Below, piece by piece: positions 45,014-54,116 of a DNA stretch of 64,000 bases. Under the pieces are notes generated by a model. That model made no database searches and was not told the origin of the DNA. It saw nothing but the letters and a program-made list of their open reading frames with translations. This stretch comes from Corynebacterium spheniscorum (lineage in GTDB: Bacteria; Actinomycetota; Actinomycetes; Mycobacteriales; Mycobacteriaceae), in assembly GCF_900113445.1 (NCBI RefSeq), contig NZ_FOPJ01000002.1, forward strand, positions 54,030-118,029. Reading direction: 5' to 3'. Position numbers and translations under genes: made by a program. Numbering within the stretch: the stretch's first letter is position 1; every line of letters begins with the position of its first letter.

Positions 45014-45817
45014 CTAAGCCCACTCCGGGTTCTCTAGATCAACACCACGAGTTTGAGCCACATGCGCAATCGCATCCGCCAACCACTGCGCCAAGCCTTC
45101 TTCCTGGCTGTCGTAGTACTTCTTAAAGCGCTCATCACCCACATAGCCTCGTGAGATCAGATAGTGCTTCGCGCGCGATACCGGGAAGAATGCGTTGAGT
45201 ACTTCACGGTGCTTTTCCACCAATTCAGTAGCTTCAGTGCTGTGGCTTGCCACACCTGCCCGAAGCGCCTGGGCTAGTTGCCCATCAATCGCCTCCATCT
45301 GCTTGCTGGTGGATTCCCACTGCGCTGCATCCCACTTCCTCGCGCGTTCCTGGTAAATCCCCCAGTCATCGCTATCGCCATAGCGTTCTTCAGCTTCAGC
45401 CTGATATTCCACAAAGTGCGCGTCGCCAATAATCTCAGCGATCTCAGCCAGTTCCAGTTTTTCCTTCTTCATTTCCTTCTCCAAAAGTGTGTCAATTGCC
45501 CGCACCATGCCTAGCAGCCGCGCCTGCTGCTCCATCAAGCTTTTCCGCTGCCTGTGCAGGTGCTCTAACGGTGATGAACCATCTACCAACAGCTCCTTAA
45601 TCTCCGACAGCTTCATGCCAGTGCCGCGGTAAATCAGGATCTGCTGAATGCGCTCTACATCCTCGGGCGTATACAGCCGGTAGTTCGACCAGCTTCTTTC
45701 GCTCGGCTCGATCAGCCCTTGGGCTTCCCAATGGTGCAGCATCCGCACTGTGATCTTCAGGCTGCGCGCCACTTCACCGACGGTGTAAAAACTCTCATCG
45801 TGATCCATGCGCACCAT
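45014..45817 (-). CDS. MerR family regulator with TipAS drug-binding domain
   Basis: A 267-aa protein. Residues 10-80 are a MerR winged helix (YTVGEVARSLKITVRMLHHW, SNYRLYTPEDVERIQQIL, GMKLSEIKELL). A long coiled helix follows to about 130, and the C-terminal 130 residues are a TipAS domain (AEERYGDSDDWGIYQERARK, HREVLNAFFPVSRAKHYLIS, YVGDERFKKYYDSQEEGLAQ). TipAS domains bind thiopeptide and other antibiotics and turn on efflux or sequestration genes. ATG 45817 has GAGG at a good distance. It may control the small-gene cluster next to it on the same strand; that is a guess. Confidence 0.9.
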   Translation of the reverse strand: MVRMDHDESFYTVGEVARSLKITVRMLHHWEAQGLIEPSERSWSNYRLYTPEDVERIQQILIYRGTGMKLSEIKELLVDGSSPLEHLHRQRKSLMEQQARLLGMVRAIDTLLEKEMKKEKLELAEIAEIIGDAHFVEYQAEAEERYGDSDDWGIYQERARKWDAAQWESTSKQMEAIDGQLAQALRAGVASHSTEATELVEKHREVLNAFFPVSRAKHYLISRGYVGDERFKKYYDSQEEGLAQWLADAIAHVAQTRGVDLENPEWA

Positions 45818-45879
45818 TGTGATGCCTCACGCAACGTCAGGTGCAAGCCCACAAAAAAGCTTTCGCTCTGCAGGCTCAA

Positions 45880-45904
45880 TTTTGCTTTCCCTGAGACCCG
45901 CGCC
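45880..45904. repeat. Copy of the interspersed dyad/GCAAAA motif
   Basis: On the minus strand this reads GCGGGTCTCAGGG then AAAGCAAAA. It lies between tRNA-Arg and the MerR gene. Confidence 0.5.
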
Positions 45905-46008
45905 CCAAGGTCCCCACGCCTGTTGAGGCTCGGCAAGAAGCTGGGGTTTGCCGCGCCTGCTTACTTTTTAGGCGCGAGTAGCCCACGCCCGCACGCGAAA
46001 AAGAAGAA

Positions 46009-46046
46009 GCACCTACGTCGTGGTGTGTGTTCCACGTGGTAGGTGC
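46009..46046 (-). terminator. Terminator of tRNA-Arg
   Basis: GCACCTAC-gt-CGTGG pairs with CCACG-tg-GTAGGTGC (46009-46046), followed on the minus strand by TTCTTCTTTTT. It begins 5 bases past the tRNA. Confidence 0.88.
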
Positions 46047-46050
46047 CCTA

Positions 46051-46127
46051 TGGTGCCCCCAGCAGGATTCGAACCCGCGACCCACCGGGTAGAAGCCGGA
46101 TGCTCTAATCCACTGAGCTATGGGGGC
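46051..46127 (-). tRNA. tRNA-Arg (UCU)
   Basis: A 77-nt tRNA. The acceptor is GCCCCCA/TGGGGGC, the anticodon loop is CTTCTAC (anticodon TCT) in a CCGG/CCGG stem whose outer pair is a T-T mismatch, the T-loop is TTCGAAT, and CCA is encoded. Confidence 0.94.
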
Positions 46128-46276
46128 GTTTCGCCCGCAACATGTTGCGTGCGATTCCGTGGAGATTCTAGCTTAAGCCCGCCGCCGCACTGAATACGCC
46201 CAGTTTTATGCAGCTCAGGGGCTTCATGAGGGTACGGAAGGAGAGTTCTTGTGAGCTGGCATATACCCTTGGCCCT

Positions 46277-48553
46277 ATGGCTAGTCAGCAGGATCGTCAA
46301 GCGGAGCCCCTTAGTGTGCCAAAGGATCAGCCCCCAACCGGGTCCCCCGAAGCGTCCCCAACAGCGCCGGGAAGCACACCTTCTCCCGGGACGCCCCGGC
46401 GGGCTCGAGGCGTATCTAAGGTACGTCCCACCTGGCCGCTCTACCTAGCTTTCTTTGTGGTTGCCGGCCTAGTCGGCACCACCATCGCGTGGGGATTCCT
46501 CACCGAATCCCTCGCAGCCCTGGGTATCCCGGACCCCGGTCACCTAACTACCGCGGGCTTGCCTTTCCTGCGCGCCGTCGGCTGGATGTTGGCCGCTTTG
46601 GCAGTGGGTAGCTTCTTGACCTCGAGTTTCCTGATCTCCCCGAGACTAGACCCGAAGGCCGCAGAGGCCACCCAACCAGCACAGCCCGACCCCACCGACC
46701 AACAAACCCCTCTCGACCCCGAATCCGAGGAAGCCCTCGCCCGCGCCGGCGGGGCAGTGCAGGTAGAAAACCCCGTCACCCGGCATGACCAAATCGGCCT
46801 CCGCCGCGCCTACTTAAGCGCCGATGGGCATATCGCCTCACGCACCGGCGCGTATGCCACCTTGGGTTTCGCCCTCGTCGGTTTCATCATGGTGCCACTG
46901 GCCTTATCCGATGTCTCCGGCACCCCGTTTTTTGAAACCCTCCAACCCGCCTATTGGGGCACTGCCGTTAGCCAAGTCTCCACCTCTTTAGCCTGGTTCT
47001 GGGTGGGCATTATCGCCGGGGTTACCGGCCTACTTGCCCTTGCCACCAACCGCTGGGGCTCCCAACCGCTGTGCCTTCTAGGCTCCATCTTGATGATCGT
47101 GCCCCTGGGCATGGAAGGCCACTCCGCCGCTGGTGGTGATCACGACTATGGCACCAACTCCTACCTCTGGCACCTCATCTTCATGGTGCTCTGGGTAGGT
47201 GGCCTTATGGCGCTGATCGCCCACGGCCGCCGCCTAGGCCCCGATCTCGCCAAAGGCGTGCAACGCTACTCCGCCATCGCCCTTGTCGCCGTCATCGTCA
47301 TGACGGTATCCGGCCTGGTGAACGCCGCCATCCGCATCGAATGGGAAGACTGGCTCACCACCGGCTATGGCCTGATCATCACCGCCAAAGCCGTCGGCGT
47401 AGTGCTCCTTGCCTTCATGGGCTTCATCCACCGCCAACTCACCATCCCGCGGCTAGAAAAAGAACCCAAACTCTTCCTGCGCGTCGCCATCGTAGAGGTC
47501 TTCATGATGGCGATTATCACCGGCATCGCCATTTCCATGGGGCGCACCCCACCGCCACCACCACGGGATCCCAACCTCTCCCAAATGGCCCTGGTTTTAG
47601 GCTATGACCTCTATGTTGAGCCCAATATCTACAACGTGTGGACCATGTGGCGCTTCGACATCATGTTTGGCTCCATCGGCATCGCCATGGCTGCGGCCTA
47701 CCTCTACTGGGTCATCCAACTACGCCGCCGCACCGGCAAAAGCTGGCCCATTAGCCGCACCATCTGGTGGATGCTCGGATGTGTCACCCTCGTGATCACC
47801 GTGTGCTCCGGAATCGGGCTGAATATGCCCGCGACCTTCTCCATGCACATGGTCAACCACATGATCTTATCCATGGTCATCCCCGTGTTCTGGGTGCTCG
47901 GCACACCGATTAACCTCATGCTCGCCGCCGTTCCCGCCGGCAAACCCGGCCAACCAGGCCTTCGCGAATGGATCCAAGCCGGGCTTGATTCCCCCACCCT
48001 GCGTTTCATCATGCACCCGGGCTTTAACACGGTGCAGTTCCTAGTCATCTACTACCTGCTCTACCTCACCCCCTTCTACTCGGTGCTGGTCTCCGAGCAC
48101 GCCGGCCACCTGGGCATGAACTTCGCCTTCCTCATCTCCGGCTACATGTACTACTGGGAAATGATCGGCCCGGACCCCACCCCAGATCGCCGTTCCGCGG
48201 TCTCCCGCCTGGCCTGGCTGGTGTTCTCCATGCCCTTCCACCTCTACTTCGGCGTCTACCTCATGCAGCTCAACACCGTGCTCGCCGAAGATTTCTACTC
48301 CACCCTGGGCCTTCCCTGGGCCATCGACCTCCTGCATGACCAAAAGGTTGGCGGCGGTATCGCCTGGGCTTCTGGTTCCTTCCCGCTGGTGGTGGTCTTC
48401 GGCACGCTCTTCCGCCAGTGGCTCAGTGAAGACCGCGTCAAGGAACGCAAACACGATGAACAAGTCGCCGCCCAAGGCGATGTTGATGATGAGATGGAAG
48501 CCTATAACCGCATGCTTGCCCAAATGAACGCCGGCGAGTACCCGCAAAACTAA
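46277..48553 (+). CDS. CopD-CtaG fusion: copper import/cytochrome oxidase assembly membrane protein
   Basis: A 758-aa protein with about 15-16 membrane segments. The N-terminal 45 residues are Pro/Ser-rich. The first half is a CopD-like domain (copper resistance D: GHSAAGGDHDYGTNSYLWHL, IFMVLWVGGLMALIAHGRRL, AVIVMTVSGLVNAAIRIEWE). The second half is a caa3-type CtaG domain (FSMHMVNHMILSMVIPVFWV, FMHPGFNTVQF-like segment, MNFAFLISGYMYYWEMIGPD, MPFHLYFGVYLMQLN). Such fusions are typical of Actinobacteria and supply copper to cytochrome c oxidase. ATG 46277 is preferred because the upstream codons have no ribosome site. Confidence 0.9.
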   Translation: MASQQDRQAEPLSVPKDQPPTGSPEASPTAPGSTPSPGTPRRARGVSKVRPTWPLYLAFFVVAGLVGTTIAWGFLTESLAALGIPDPGHLTTAGLPFLRAVGWMLAALAVGSFLTSSFLISPRLDPKAAEATQPAQPDPTDQQTPLDPESEEALARAGGAVQVENPVTRHDQIGLRRAYLSADGHIASRTGAYATLGFALVGFIMVPLALSDVSGTPFFETLQPAYWGTAVSQVSTSLAWFWVGIIAGVTGLLALATNRWGSQPLCLLGSILMIVPLGMEGHSAAGGDHDYGTNSYLWHLIFMVLWVGGLMALIAHGRRLGPDLAKGVQRYSAIALVAVIVMTVSGLVNAAIRIEWEDWLTTGYGLIITAKAVGVVLLAFMGFIHRQLTIPRLEKEPKLFLRVAIVEVFMMAIITGIAISMGRTPPPPPRDPNLSQMALVLGYDLYVEPNIYNVWTMWRFDIMFGSIGIAMAAAYLYWVIQLRRRTGKSWPISRTIWWMLGCVTLVITVCSGIGLNMPATFSMHMVNHMILSMVIPVFWVLGTPINLMLAAVPAGKPGQPGLREWIQAGLDSPTLRFIMHPGFNTVQFLVIYYLLYLTPFYSVLVSEHAGHLGMNFAFLISGYMYYWEMIGPDPTPDRRSAVSRLAWLVFSMPFHLYFGVYLMQLNTVLAEDFYSTLGLPWAIDLLHDQKVGGGIAWASGSFPLVVVFGTLFRQWLSEDRVKERKHDEQVAAQGDVDDEMEAYNRMLAQMNAGEYPQN

Positions 48554-48572
48554 CCCTCCCACCCCTAGCAGA

Positions 48573-48616
48573 GCTTCCCCCGAGACCCGCCTCCCGCAGG
48601 CGGGTTTCTTTTCTTT
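48573..48616 (+). terminator. Rho-independent terminator of the CopD-CtaG gene
   Basis: ACCCGCC (48585-48591) pairs with GGCGGGT (48599-48605) and is followed by TTCTTTTCTTTCT. The stem overlaps a copy of the interspersed motif (GCTTCCCCCGAGACCCGCC). Confidence 0.88.
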
Positions 48617-48756
48617 CTGTGGATAAATACTCCTGCTTGCCACACCTATCCACAGTCCACCCGAGTAGCCCGCATAGGGCCTTCTTCTTTCCAGCCAGCT
48701 ATGCCAGCCTTCGAGCTGAAGACCAACTGAACTACGGAAAGGAACTCGCACACATC

Positions 48757-49377
48757 ATGCGACAGCTACCCATCACCATCACCGGCAACCTCACCAATGA
48801 CCCCACCTTGCGCAGAGTCAACCGCGAAGCCGAAATCGCCCGCTTCCGGGTCGCCAGCAACCGCACCTTCCGCGAAGACAATGAATGGCGCCAAGTCGAT
48901 AACCTCTTCGTGGATGTCGAATGCTGGAACCAACTAGCCGCCAATGTGAAGCTCTCACTTCATAAAGGCGACCCTGTGCATGTCACCGGCACCCTGGTCA
49001 CCACCGAATGGATTGATGACAATGGCGAACGCCAACAAAAAATCATCCTCAAAGCGCACTCCGTGGGCTTCATGCTCAACCGCCATCTCGTCAGTGCCGC
49101 CAAGGCCTCCTACTATCACAGCCCCGGGGAACCAAAGATCCCAACGCCTTATGGCAACCCCTATAACCCGGATCGCTTCGATGAGGTCATCGTGGGCCGC
49201 GAAGTGCTCTCCGCACATGATCCACGCGCCCAAGAATTCTTAGAAGAAGAGGATAAGAAACCACCACGCGCCCTCGAAACCCCAGAAGAACCCACCCCGG
49301 GAACAGAAGAACAGGAGCCAGAGCCGGCGGAAGATATCACCGTCAGCATCGCAGCAAACCCCGTGCCAGCCTTCTAA
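48757..49377 (+). CDS. Single-stranded DNA-binding protein
   Basis: A 206-aa protein. The OB fold is seen in ITITGNLTNDPTLRRVNREA, EIARFRVASNRTF, NLFVDVECWNQLAANVKLSL, GDPVHVTGTLVTTEWIDDNG and KIILKAHSVGFML. A Pro/Glu-rich acidic tail follows but ends NPVPAF rather than the DDIPF-type tip of the main SSB, so this looks like a second, specialised SSB (SsbB-like). ATG 48757 has GGAAAGGA upstream. ettA follows 85 bp on. Confidence 0.87.
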   Translation: MRQLPITITGNLTNDPTLRRVNREAEIARFRVASNRTFREDNEWRQVDNLFVDVECWNQLAANVKLSLHKGDPVHVTGTLVTTEWIDDNGERQQKIILKAHSVGFMLNRHLVSAAKASYYHSPGEPKIPTPYGNPYNPDRFDEVIVGREVLSAHDPRAQEFLEEEDKKPPRALETPEEPTPGTEEQEPEPAEDITVSIAANPVPAF

Positions 49378-49462
49378 AAGGCGGTATTCCCCCTTGATTG
49401 AGCGCTGCTAAGGTAGCCTACCTAGTGACTCAAGTAGAAAACACAAGAAACCAAGGGGAATA

Positions 49463-51133
49463 ATGGGCGAATTCATCTACACGATGAAGAACGTACGCAA
49501 GGCCATCGGCGATAAGGTCATTTTGGACAATGTCACCATGGCCTTCTACCCGGGCGCCAAGATCGGCGTGGTTGGCCCCAATGGCGCAGGTAAGTCCTCG
49601 ATCCTCAAGATCATGGCTGGCCTGGACCAACCCTCCAATGGTGAGGCCTTCTTAGATCCCGGTGCCACCGTCGGCATCCTGCTGCAGGAACCGCCGCTGA
49701 ACGAGGAAAAGACCGTTCGCGAGAACGTCGAAGAAGGCCTCGGCGAGATCTTCGAAAAGAAGCAACGCTATGAAGCCATCGCCGAAGAGATGGCCACCAA
49801 CTACACCGACGAACTCATGGAAGAAATGGGCAAGCTCCAAGAAGAGCTTGACCACGCTGATGCCTGGGAAGTCGACTCCAAGATCGAGCAGGCACTCGAA
49901 GCGCTGCGCTGCCCGCCCGGCGATGAACCCGTCACCCACCTCTCCGGTGGTGAACGCCGCCGCGTGGCCCTAGCCAAGCTGCTGCTTTCCGAACCGGACC
50001 TGCTCCTGCTTGACGAGCCCACCAACCACCTGGATGCCGAATCCGTGCTCTGGTTGGAAAAGCACCTCAAGGACTACAAGGGTGCCGTCCTAGCCGTTAC
50101 CCACGACCGTTACTTCCTCGACCACGTAGCCGGCTGGATCTGCGAAGTCGACCGCGGCAAGCTCTACCCCTACGAAGGCAACTACTCCACCTACCTGGAG
50201 AAGAAAGCCGAACGTTTGGAAGTCGCCGGCAAGAAGGACGCCAAGCTCCAAAAACGCCTCAAGGATGAACTCGCCTGGGTGCGTTCCGGTGCCAAGGCCC
50301 GCCAGGCCAAGAACAAGGCCCGTTTGCAGCGCTACGAAGAAATGGCTGCTGAGGCAGAGAAGTACAAGAAGCTAGACTTCGAAGAAATCCAGATCCCCAC
50401 CCCGCCACGGCTGGGCAATAAGGTTGTGGAAGTCGATAACCTCTGCAAGGGCTTCGATGGCCGCATCCTCATTAAGGATCTCTCCTTCACCCTCCCGCGC
50501 AACGGCATCGTCGGTGTGATCGGCCCTAATGGTGTGGGTAAGTCCACGCTCTTTAAGACCATCGTTGGTCTCGAAGAACCAGATTCCGGCACCGTCACCG
50601 TTGGTGACACCGTGCAGCTGTCCTATGTGGACCAGGGCCGCGAAAATATTGATCCGGAAAAGACCGTCTGGGAAGTTGTCTCCGATGGCCTGGACTATAT
50701 CCACGTTGGCCAAAACGAGATGCCCTCTCGCGCCTACCTTTCCGCCTTCGGCTTTAAGGGTGCTGACCAGCAAAAACCCGCCAAGGTGCTCTCCGGTGGT
50801 GAGCGTAACCGCCTGAACCTAGCGCTTACCCTCAAGCAGGGTGGCAACCTGATCCTGCTCGATGAGCCCACCAACGACCTTGATGTGGAAACCCTCGGCT
50901 CCCTGGAAAATGCTTTGCAGCAATTCCCGGGTTGTGCTGTGGTCATCTCCCACGACCGCTGGTTCCTCGACCGCACCTGTACCCACATCCTCGCCTGGGA
51001 AGGCAATGTGGAAGAAGGCCAGTGGTTCTGGTTCGAAGGCAACTTCGAGCAGTACGAAAAGAACAAGGTGGAACGCCTTGGTGCGGAAGCAGCCCGCCCC
51101 TCGCGTGTGACCCACCGCAAGCTGAGCCGCTAA
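49463..51133 (+). CDS. ettA: Energy-dependent translational throttle protein EttA (ABC-F)
   Basis: A 556-aa cytoplasmic ABC-F ATPase that binds the ribosomal E site and gates elongation by ATP level. It has two ABC domains: Walker A GPNGAGKSS and GPNGVGKST, signatures LSGGERRRVALAKLLL and LSGGERNRLNLALTL, Walker B LLLLDEPTNHLD and LILLDEPTNDLD. The EttA arm lies in the first domain, and the linker is KDELAWVRSGAKARQAKNKA. Length and termini match EttA rather than resistance ABC-F proteins. AAGGGG precedes the ATG. Confidence 0.95.
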   Translation: MGEFIYTMKNVRKAIGDKVILDNVTMAFYPGAKIGVVGPNGAGKSSILKIMAGLDQPSNGEAFLDPGATVGILLQEPPLNEEKTVRENVEEGLGEIFEKKQRYEAIAEEMATNYTDELMEEMGKLQEELDHADAWEVDSKIEQALEALRCPPGDEPVTHLSGGERRRVALAKLLLSEPDLLLLDEPTNHLDAESVLWLEKHLKDYKGAVLAVTHDRYFLDHVAGWICEVDRGKLYPYEGNYSTYLEKKAERLEVAGKKDAKLQKRLKDELAWVRSGAKARQAKNKARLQRYEEMAAEAEKYKKLDFEEIQIPTPPRLGNKVVEVDNLCKGFDGRILIKDLSFTLPRNGIVGVIGPNGVGKSTLFKTIVGLEEPDSGTVTVGDTVQLSYVDQGRENIDPEKTVWEVVSDGLDYIHVGQNEMPSRAYLSAFGFKGADQQKPAKVLSGGERNRLNLALTLKQGGNLILLDEPTNDLDVETLGSLENALQQFPGCAVVISHDRWFLDRTCTHILAWEGNVEEGQWFWFEGNFEQYEKNKVERLGAEAARPSRVTHRKLSR

Positions 51134-51150
51134 AACATTCTTTAGCGCCT

Positions 51151-51192
51151 ACTCCCCGCCAGTTGGTTTTACTGGTGGGGAGTTTTCTTTTC
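51151..51192 (+). terminator. Rho-independent terminator of ettA
   Basis: ACTCCCC-g-CCAGT (51151-51163) pairs with ACTGG-t-GGGGAGT (51171-51183), followed by TTTTCTTTT. Confidence 0.93.
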
Positions 51193-51525
51193 CGCCAAGG
51201 TGTGTGGGGTGTCTACTCGCGCCAAAAAAATCGTGGCGCGGCATGCCTTTACCCCATGGAAACCTGTGCGGGGCGCGCCGGGTGTGGGGGAGCGTGGGGC
51301 TCGGAAAAGCGCCTTATCTATTGGCCCCTGAAAGTCCGGTCATTTAGGTAGCTAATTGTGGCATATTCCCCTATGTTGAGGGAGGTATGTTTAAAATCAC
51401 TGTCATGAGTGTGGTTGAGCTGACACACTGGGGTGTTGGGTGCCTTCGTTGGTGCTGTGCTGAGGTTGCGAGGCGACTGAAGCTGCTCAAGGACCACAGA
51501 AACTGAGAAAGAGGTGCAGGTACTT
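51193..51525. promoter_or_regulatory. Upstream region of ald
   Basis: No gene is seen. A 7-bp dyad CGCGCCA...TGGCGCG (51218-51240) encloses an A7 run and could be an operator. The AT-rich part around 51340-51400 (TTTAGGTAGCTAATTGTGGC) may hold the promoter. Confidence 0.45.
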
Positions 51526-52632
51526 ATGCGCATTGGTATCCCGAAGGAAGTTATGGATAGCGAGGATCGCGTTGCGCTTAGCCCCAATGGAGCCTCAACG
51601 TTGGTCGGTGACGGCCATGAGGTGTTGGTGGAAAAAGGCGCGGGTGTTTCTTCTTCTTTTAGCGACCAGGAATATGCCGACGTGGGCGCCACCTTGGTGG
51701 AGAAAGCCGAGGATGTGTGGTCGCAGGCGGAGATGATCCTGAAGGTGAAGGAACCGCTGCCGGAGGAATATGGGTACCTGCGTGAAGATCTGCTGCTCTT
51801 TACTTATTTGCACCTGGCGGCCTCAGAAGACCTGACCGAAGCGTTGTTGAAGTCGGGGACTACAGCCTTGGCTTATGAGACGGTCACTGATCCCAAGGGG
51901 CCGGGGTTGCCGCTATTGACGCCGATGAGTCAGGTGGCTGGGCGTTTGGCTGTGCAAGAAGGCGCGCACCACTTGATGAGCCCGCAGGGTGGCCGTGGCG
52001 TGTTGTTGGCAGGTGTGCCAGGCACTGCACCAGCACGCGTGGTGGTCTTAGGCGGTGGCCAGGTGGGGGCTTCGGCTGTGGCCATGGCGCAGGGTCTGCG
52101 TGCTGAGGTTACCGTGATGGATCTGGATCCGACGGTGCTGCAGCGTTATGACGACCTGTATAAGGGCAATGTGCGCACCATCTTGTCGGATCCTTCCACC
52201 ATTGAAAGTGAGCTGATCAACGCTGACCTGGTGATTGGTGCGGTGTTGGTGGCTGGTGCGAAGGCGCCGAAGCTGGTGCCGGAATCTTTAGTCGCGAAGA
52301 TGAAGAAGGGTGCTGTGCTGGTCGATGTGGCTATTGACCAGGGCGGTTGCTTCGAGAATTCGCGCAAAACCTCGCATAAGGAACCCGTGTTTAAGGTGTA
52401 TGACACCTTGTTCTACTGCGTGCCGAATATGCCCGGTGCGGTGGCGAATACCTCTACCCGTGCCCTGGCTTCCGCGACGCTGCCTTATGTGCGTGCCATT
52501 GCCGCTGGTGGGGTAGAAGAAGCCTGCGAGCGTTTCCCGGGCCTGGTGGATGGCATTATGACCCAAAGCGGGAAGCTGGTGTCCAAGCCGGTGCGGGAGG
52601 CTTTCCCGGAGTTGGCTGAAGCGCATAGCTAA
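51526..52632 (+). CDS. ald: Alanine dehydrogenase
   Basis: A 368-aa NAD-dependent enzyme that interconverts L-alanine and pyruvate plus ammonia. It begins RIGIPKEVMDSEDRVALSPN; the catalytic lysine is in MILKVKEPLPEEY, the histidine in FTYLHLAASEDLTEALL, the NAD motif is RVVVLGGGQVGASAVAMAQG, and VDVAIDQGGCFENSRKTSHK with YCVPNMPGAVANTSTRALAS are typical of Ald. ATG 51526 is the family start and has GAGG-type sequence upstream. It is monocistronic; no AldR-type regulator is adjacent. Confidence 0.95.
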   Translation: MRIGIPKEVMDSEDRVALSPNGASTLVGDGHEVLVEKGAGVSSSFSDQEYADVGATLVEKAEDVWSQAEMILKVKEPLPEEYGYLREDLLLFTYLHLAASEDLTEALLKSGTTALAYETVTDPKGPGLPLLTPMSQVAGRLAVQEGAHHLMSPQGGRGVLLAGVPGTAPARVVVLGGGQVGASAVAMAQGLRAEVTVMDLDPTVLQRYDDLYKGNVRTILSDPSTIESELINADLVIGAVLVAGAKAPKLVPESLVAKMKKGAVLVDVAIDQGGCFENSRKTSHKEPVFKVYDTLFYCVPNMPGAVANTSTRALASATLPYVRAIAAGGVEEACERFPGLVDGIMTQSGKLVSKPVREAFPELAEAHS

Positions 52633-52786
52633 GTGCGTGGCTTAGGTGTGTGTGCTCCGGCGCTCGAGGCGCCTGTGCGCATGAGTGATTCCTAAGCGAA
52701 GTTTCTGAGCACCCCAATGGTGTGGTTGCGTGCAGCTGCCCGTGGGGTGCTTTGTGCTTTATTGGTTCGTAGGGCGACGGTTCGTT

Positions 52787-52814
52787 GGGGATAAAAATTT
52801 TTTGAGCACCCGGG
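52787..52814. repeat. Second copy of a GATAAAAATTTTTT element
   Basis: GGATAAAAATTTTTTGAGC followed by ACCCGGGG matches the element at about 31705-31731 (GATAAAAATTTTTTTAGC, CCGGGG). Both lie between genes, upstream of a plus-strand gene. Confidence 0.5.
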
Positions 52815-52917
52815 GTGTGTGGGGGAAGGCGGCTAAAGTGTGCGGCTAGCTGCGATGATTTCCTTTAGGAAGCTACTTATGTCGACAGCTTTGCGGACAC
52901 GGGTACACTGACTTCCT

Positions 52918-53397
52918 ATGACTGGGAACACACATCAGGCTTTGCATACCACTTTCATTCCGGTGCGCTGGTCGGATTTCGACCGCTATGGTCACCTTCA
53001 TAACGCCTACTATGTGGAGATCGCCCAGGAAGCGCGCCTGCAATTCGCGCAACGTGAATTCGGCACCCATGGGCATGAGATCCCCGCGGTATTCGTCCGC
53101 CACCTAGACATTGACTACCTACGCCCGCTGCTACCGGACACCGAACAAATCCAGGTGAGCACGCAGGTCGTAGAGATCGGCACCACCTCCTTTACTACCC
53201 GCCAGGAACTACGCGACCGCGAGGGCCGCGTATGCGCGGTAGTGGAGTGCGTGCAGGTAGCAGTGGACGTGGCAACCTCGCGTCCGCGGGAGATTGAGCC
53301 GCATGAACTGAAAGTCTTGACTAGTGTGGGCACTCATAACGCGGATGATTCCGTTAGCCCAGATTTCAGTCAGGAACCTTTAGATGACGACGAATAG
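52918..53397 (+). CDS. Acyl-CoA thioesterase (4HBT hot-dog)
   Basis: A 159-aa protein. The hot-dog marks are FIPVRWSDFDRYGHLHNAYY (the WxDxDxxGHxNNxxY pattern with the catalytic Asp), VFVRHLDIDYLRPLLPDTE and TSFTTRQELRDREGRVCAVV. It cleaves acyl-CoA; the chain length is unknown. Its last 14 bases overlap the next gene, so the two are translated together. Confidence 0.88.
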   Translation: MTGNTHQALHTTFIPVRWSDFDRYGHLHNAYYVEIAQEARLQFAQREFGTHGHEIPAVFVRHLDIDYLRPLLPDTEQIQVSTQVVEIGTTSFTTRQELRDREGRVCAVVECVQVAVDVATSRPREIEPHELKVLTSVGTHNADDSVSPDFSQEPLDDDE

Positions 53398-54091
53398 GAT
53401 TCCCGATACTTTCCGTATCACCCAGGGTGCTCATGGCCTGATGGCGGTTGCCTTAAGAGTCCAGCACCTTAACTCCGCCGCCCTGGCACGGGTAGCGGAT
53501 CTGGGCAATGGATCCTGCGATGTTTTCTTCACCACCCCGTTTGGTGTGACGGTGGCTCGCCGGGTGCGTGGCACAGTGTCCCGCGATGGGGTGGTGATTC
53601 CGATTATGGAACTCATCGAAGGGCTCAAAGCAGAAGAAGCTGAAGGTGCTGGCGGCGCTGCGCCTGAGGGCACTGCGGTGGATGCCTGTGAGCTGAGTTT
53701 CCACTCTCATGATGGCGCCTGGCCAGGGGCCTTACCGCCGCTTTCGGCTTTCCAACTACTTGATGAAATCCCTGCTGCGGATGCTTTGCGTTTAGCTGAT
53801 GAAGGCCGCGCCTTGGCACGACAGTTTTCTGGGCCTTTAGGACCACCGGCTAGTTTGTTGGACCAAGAGGTTATCCATGTGACCTCTGTGGATGGCACGA
53901 AGGATTGTGCCATCCCCATGCGCAGTATTTTTGCTTGCGCTGCGCTATCTTTCATTCCGCCTTTAGGGGCGAAGCTACCGGCGTCGATTCCGCGCACGTT
54001 GAGGGTATCTGTGGCCGGTAGGTGGGTGCGCATTGATGCACCTTTTGGCAGTGTTTACCGCAATGAGGGGCTGCCGCTACTCAGCCTCTAG
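53384..54091 (+). CDS. Conserved corynebacterial protein of unknown function
   Basis: A 235-aa protein with mixed alpha/beta composition, no signal and no membrane segment. It begins TTNRIPDTFRITQGAHGLMA; a Gly/Ala/Glu-rich loop lies at about 82-95 and QVIHVTSVDGTK-like sequence near 160. No domain is recognised. It overlaps the thioesterase gene by 14 bp, which is good evidence that it is coding and functionally linked. Confidence 0.7.
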   Translation: MTTNRIPDTFRITQGAHGLMAVALRVQHLNSAALARVADLGNGSCDVFFTTPFGVTVARRVRGTVSRDGVVIPIMELIEGLKAEEAEGAGGAAPEGTAVDACELSFHSHDGAWPGALPPLSAFQLLDEIPAADALRLADEGRALARQFSGPLGPPASLLDQEVIHVTSVDGTKDCAIPMRSIFACAALSFIPPLGAKLPASIPRTLRVSVAGRWVRIDAPFGSVYRNEGLPLLSL

Positions 54092-54116
54092 GGGCTGCGG
54101 GTACCGAGCGCGGGGA

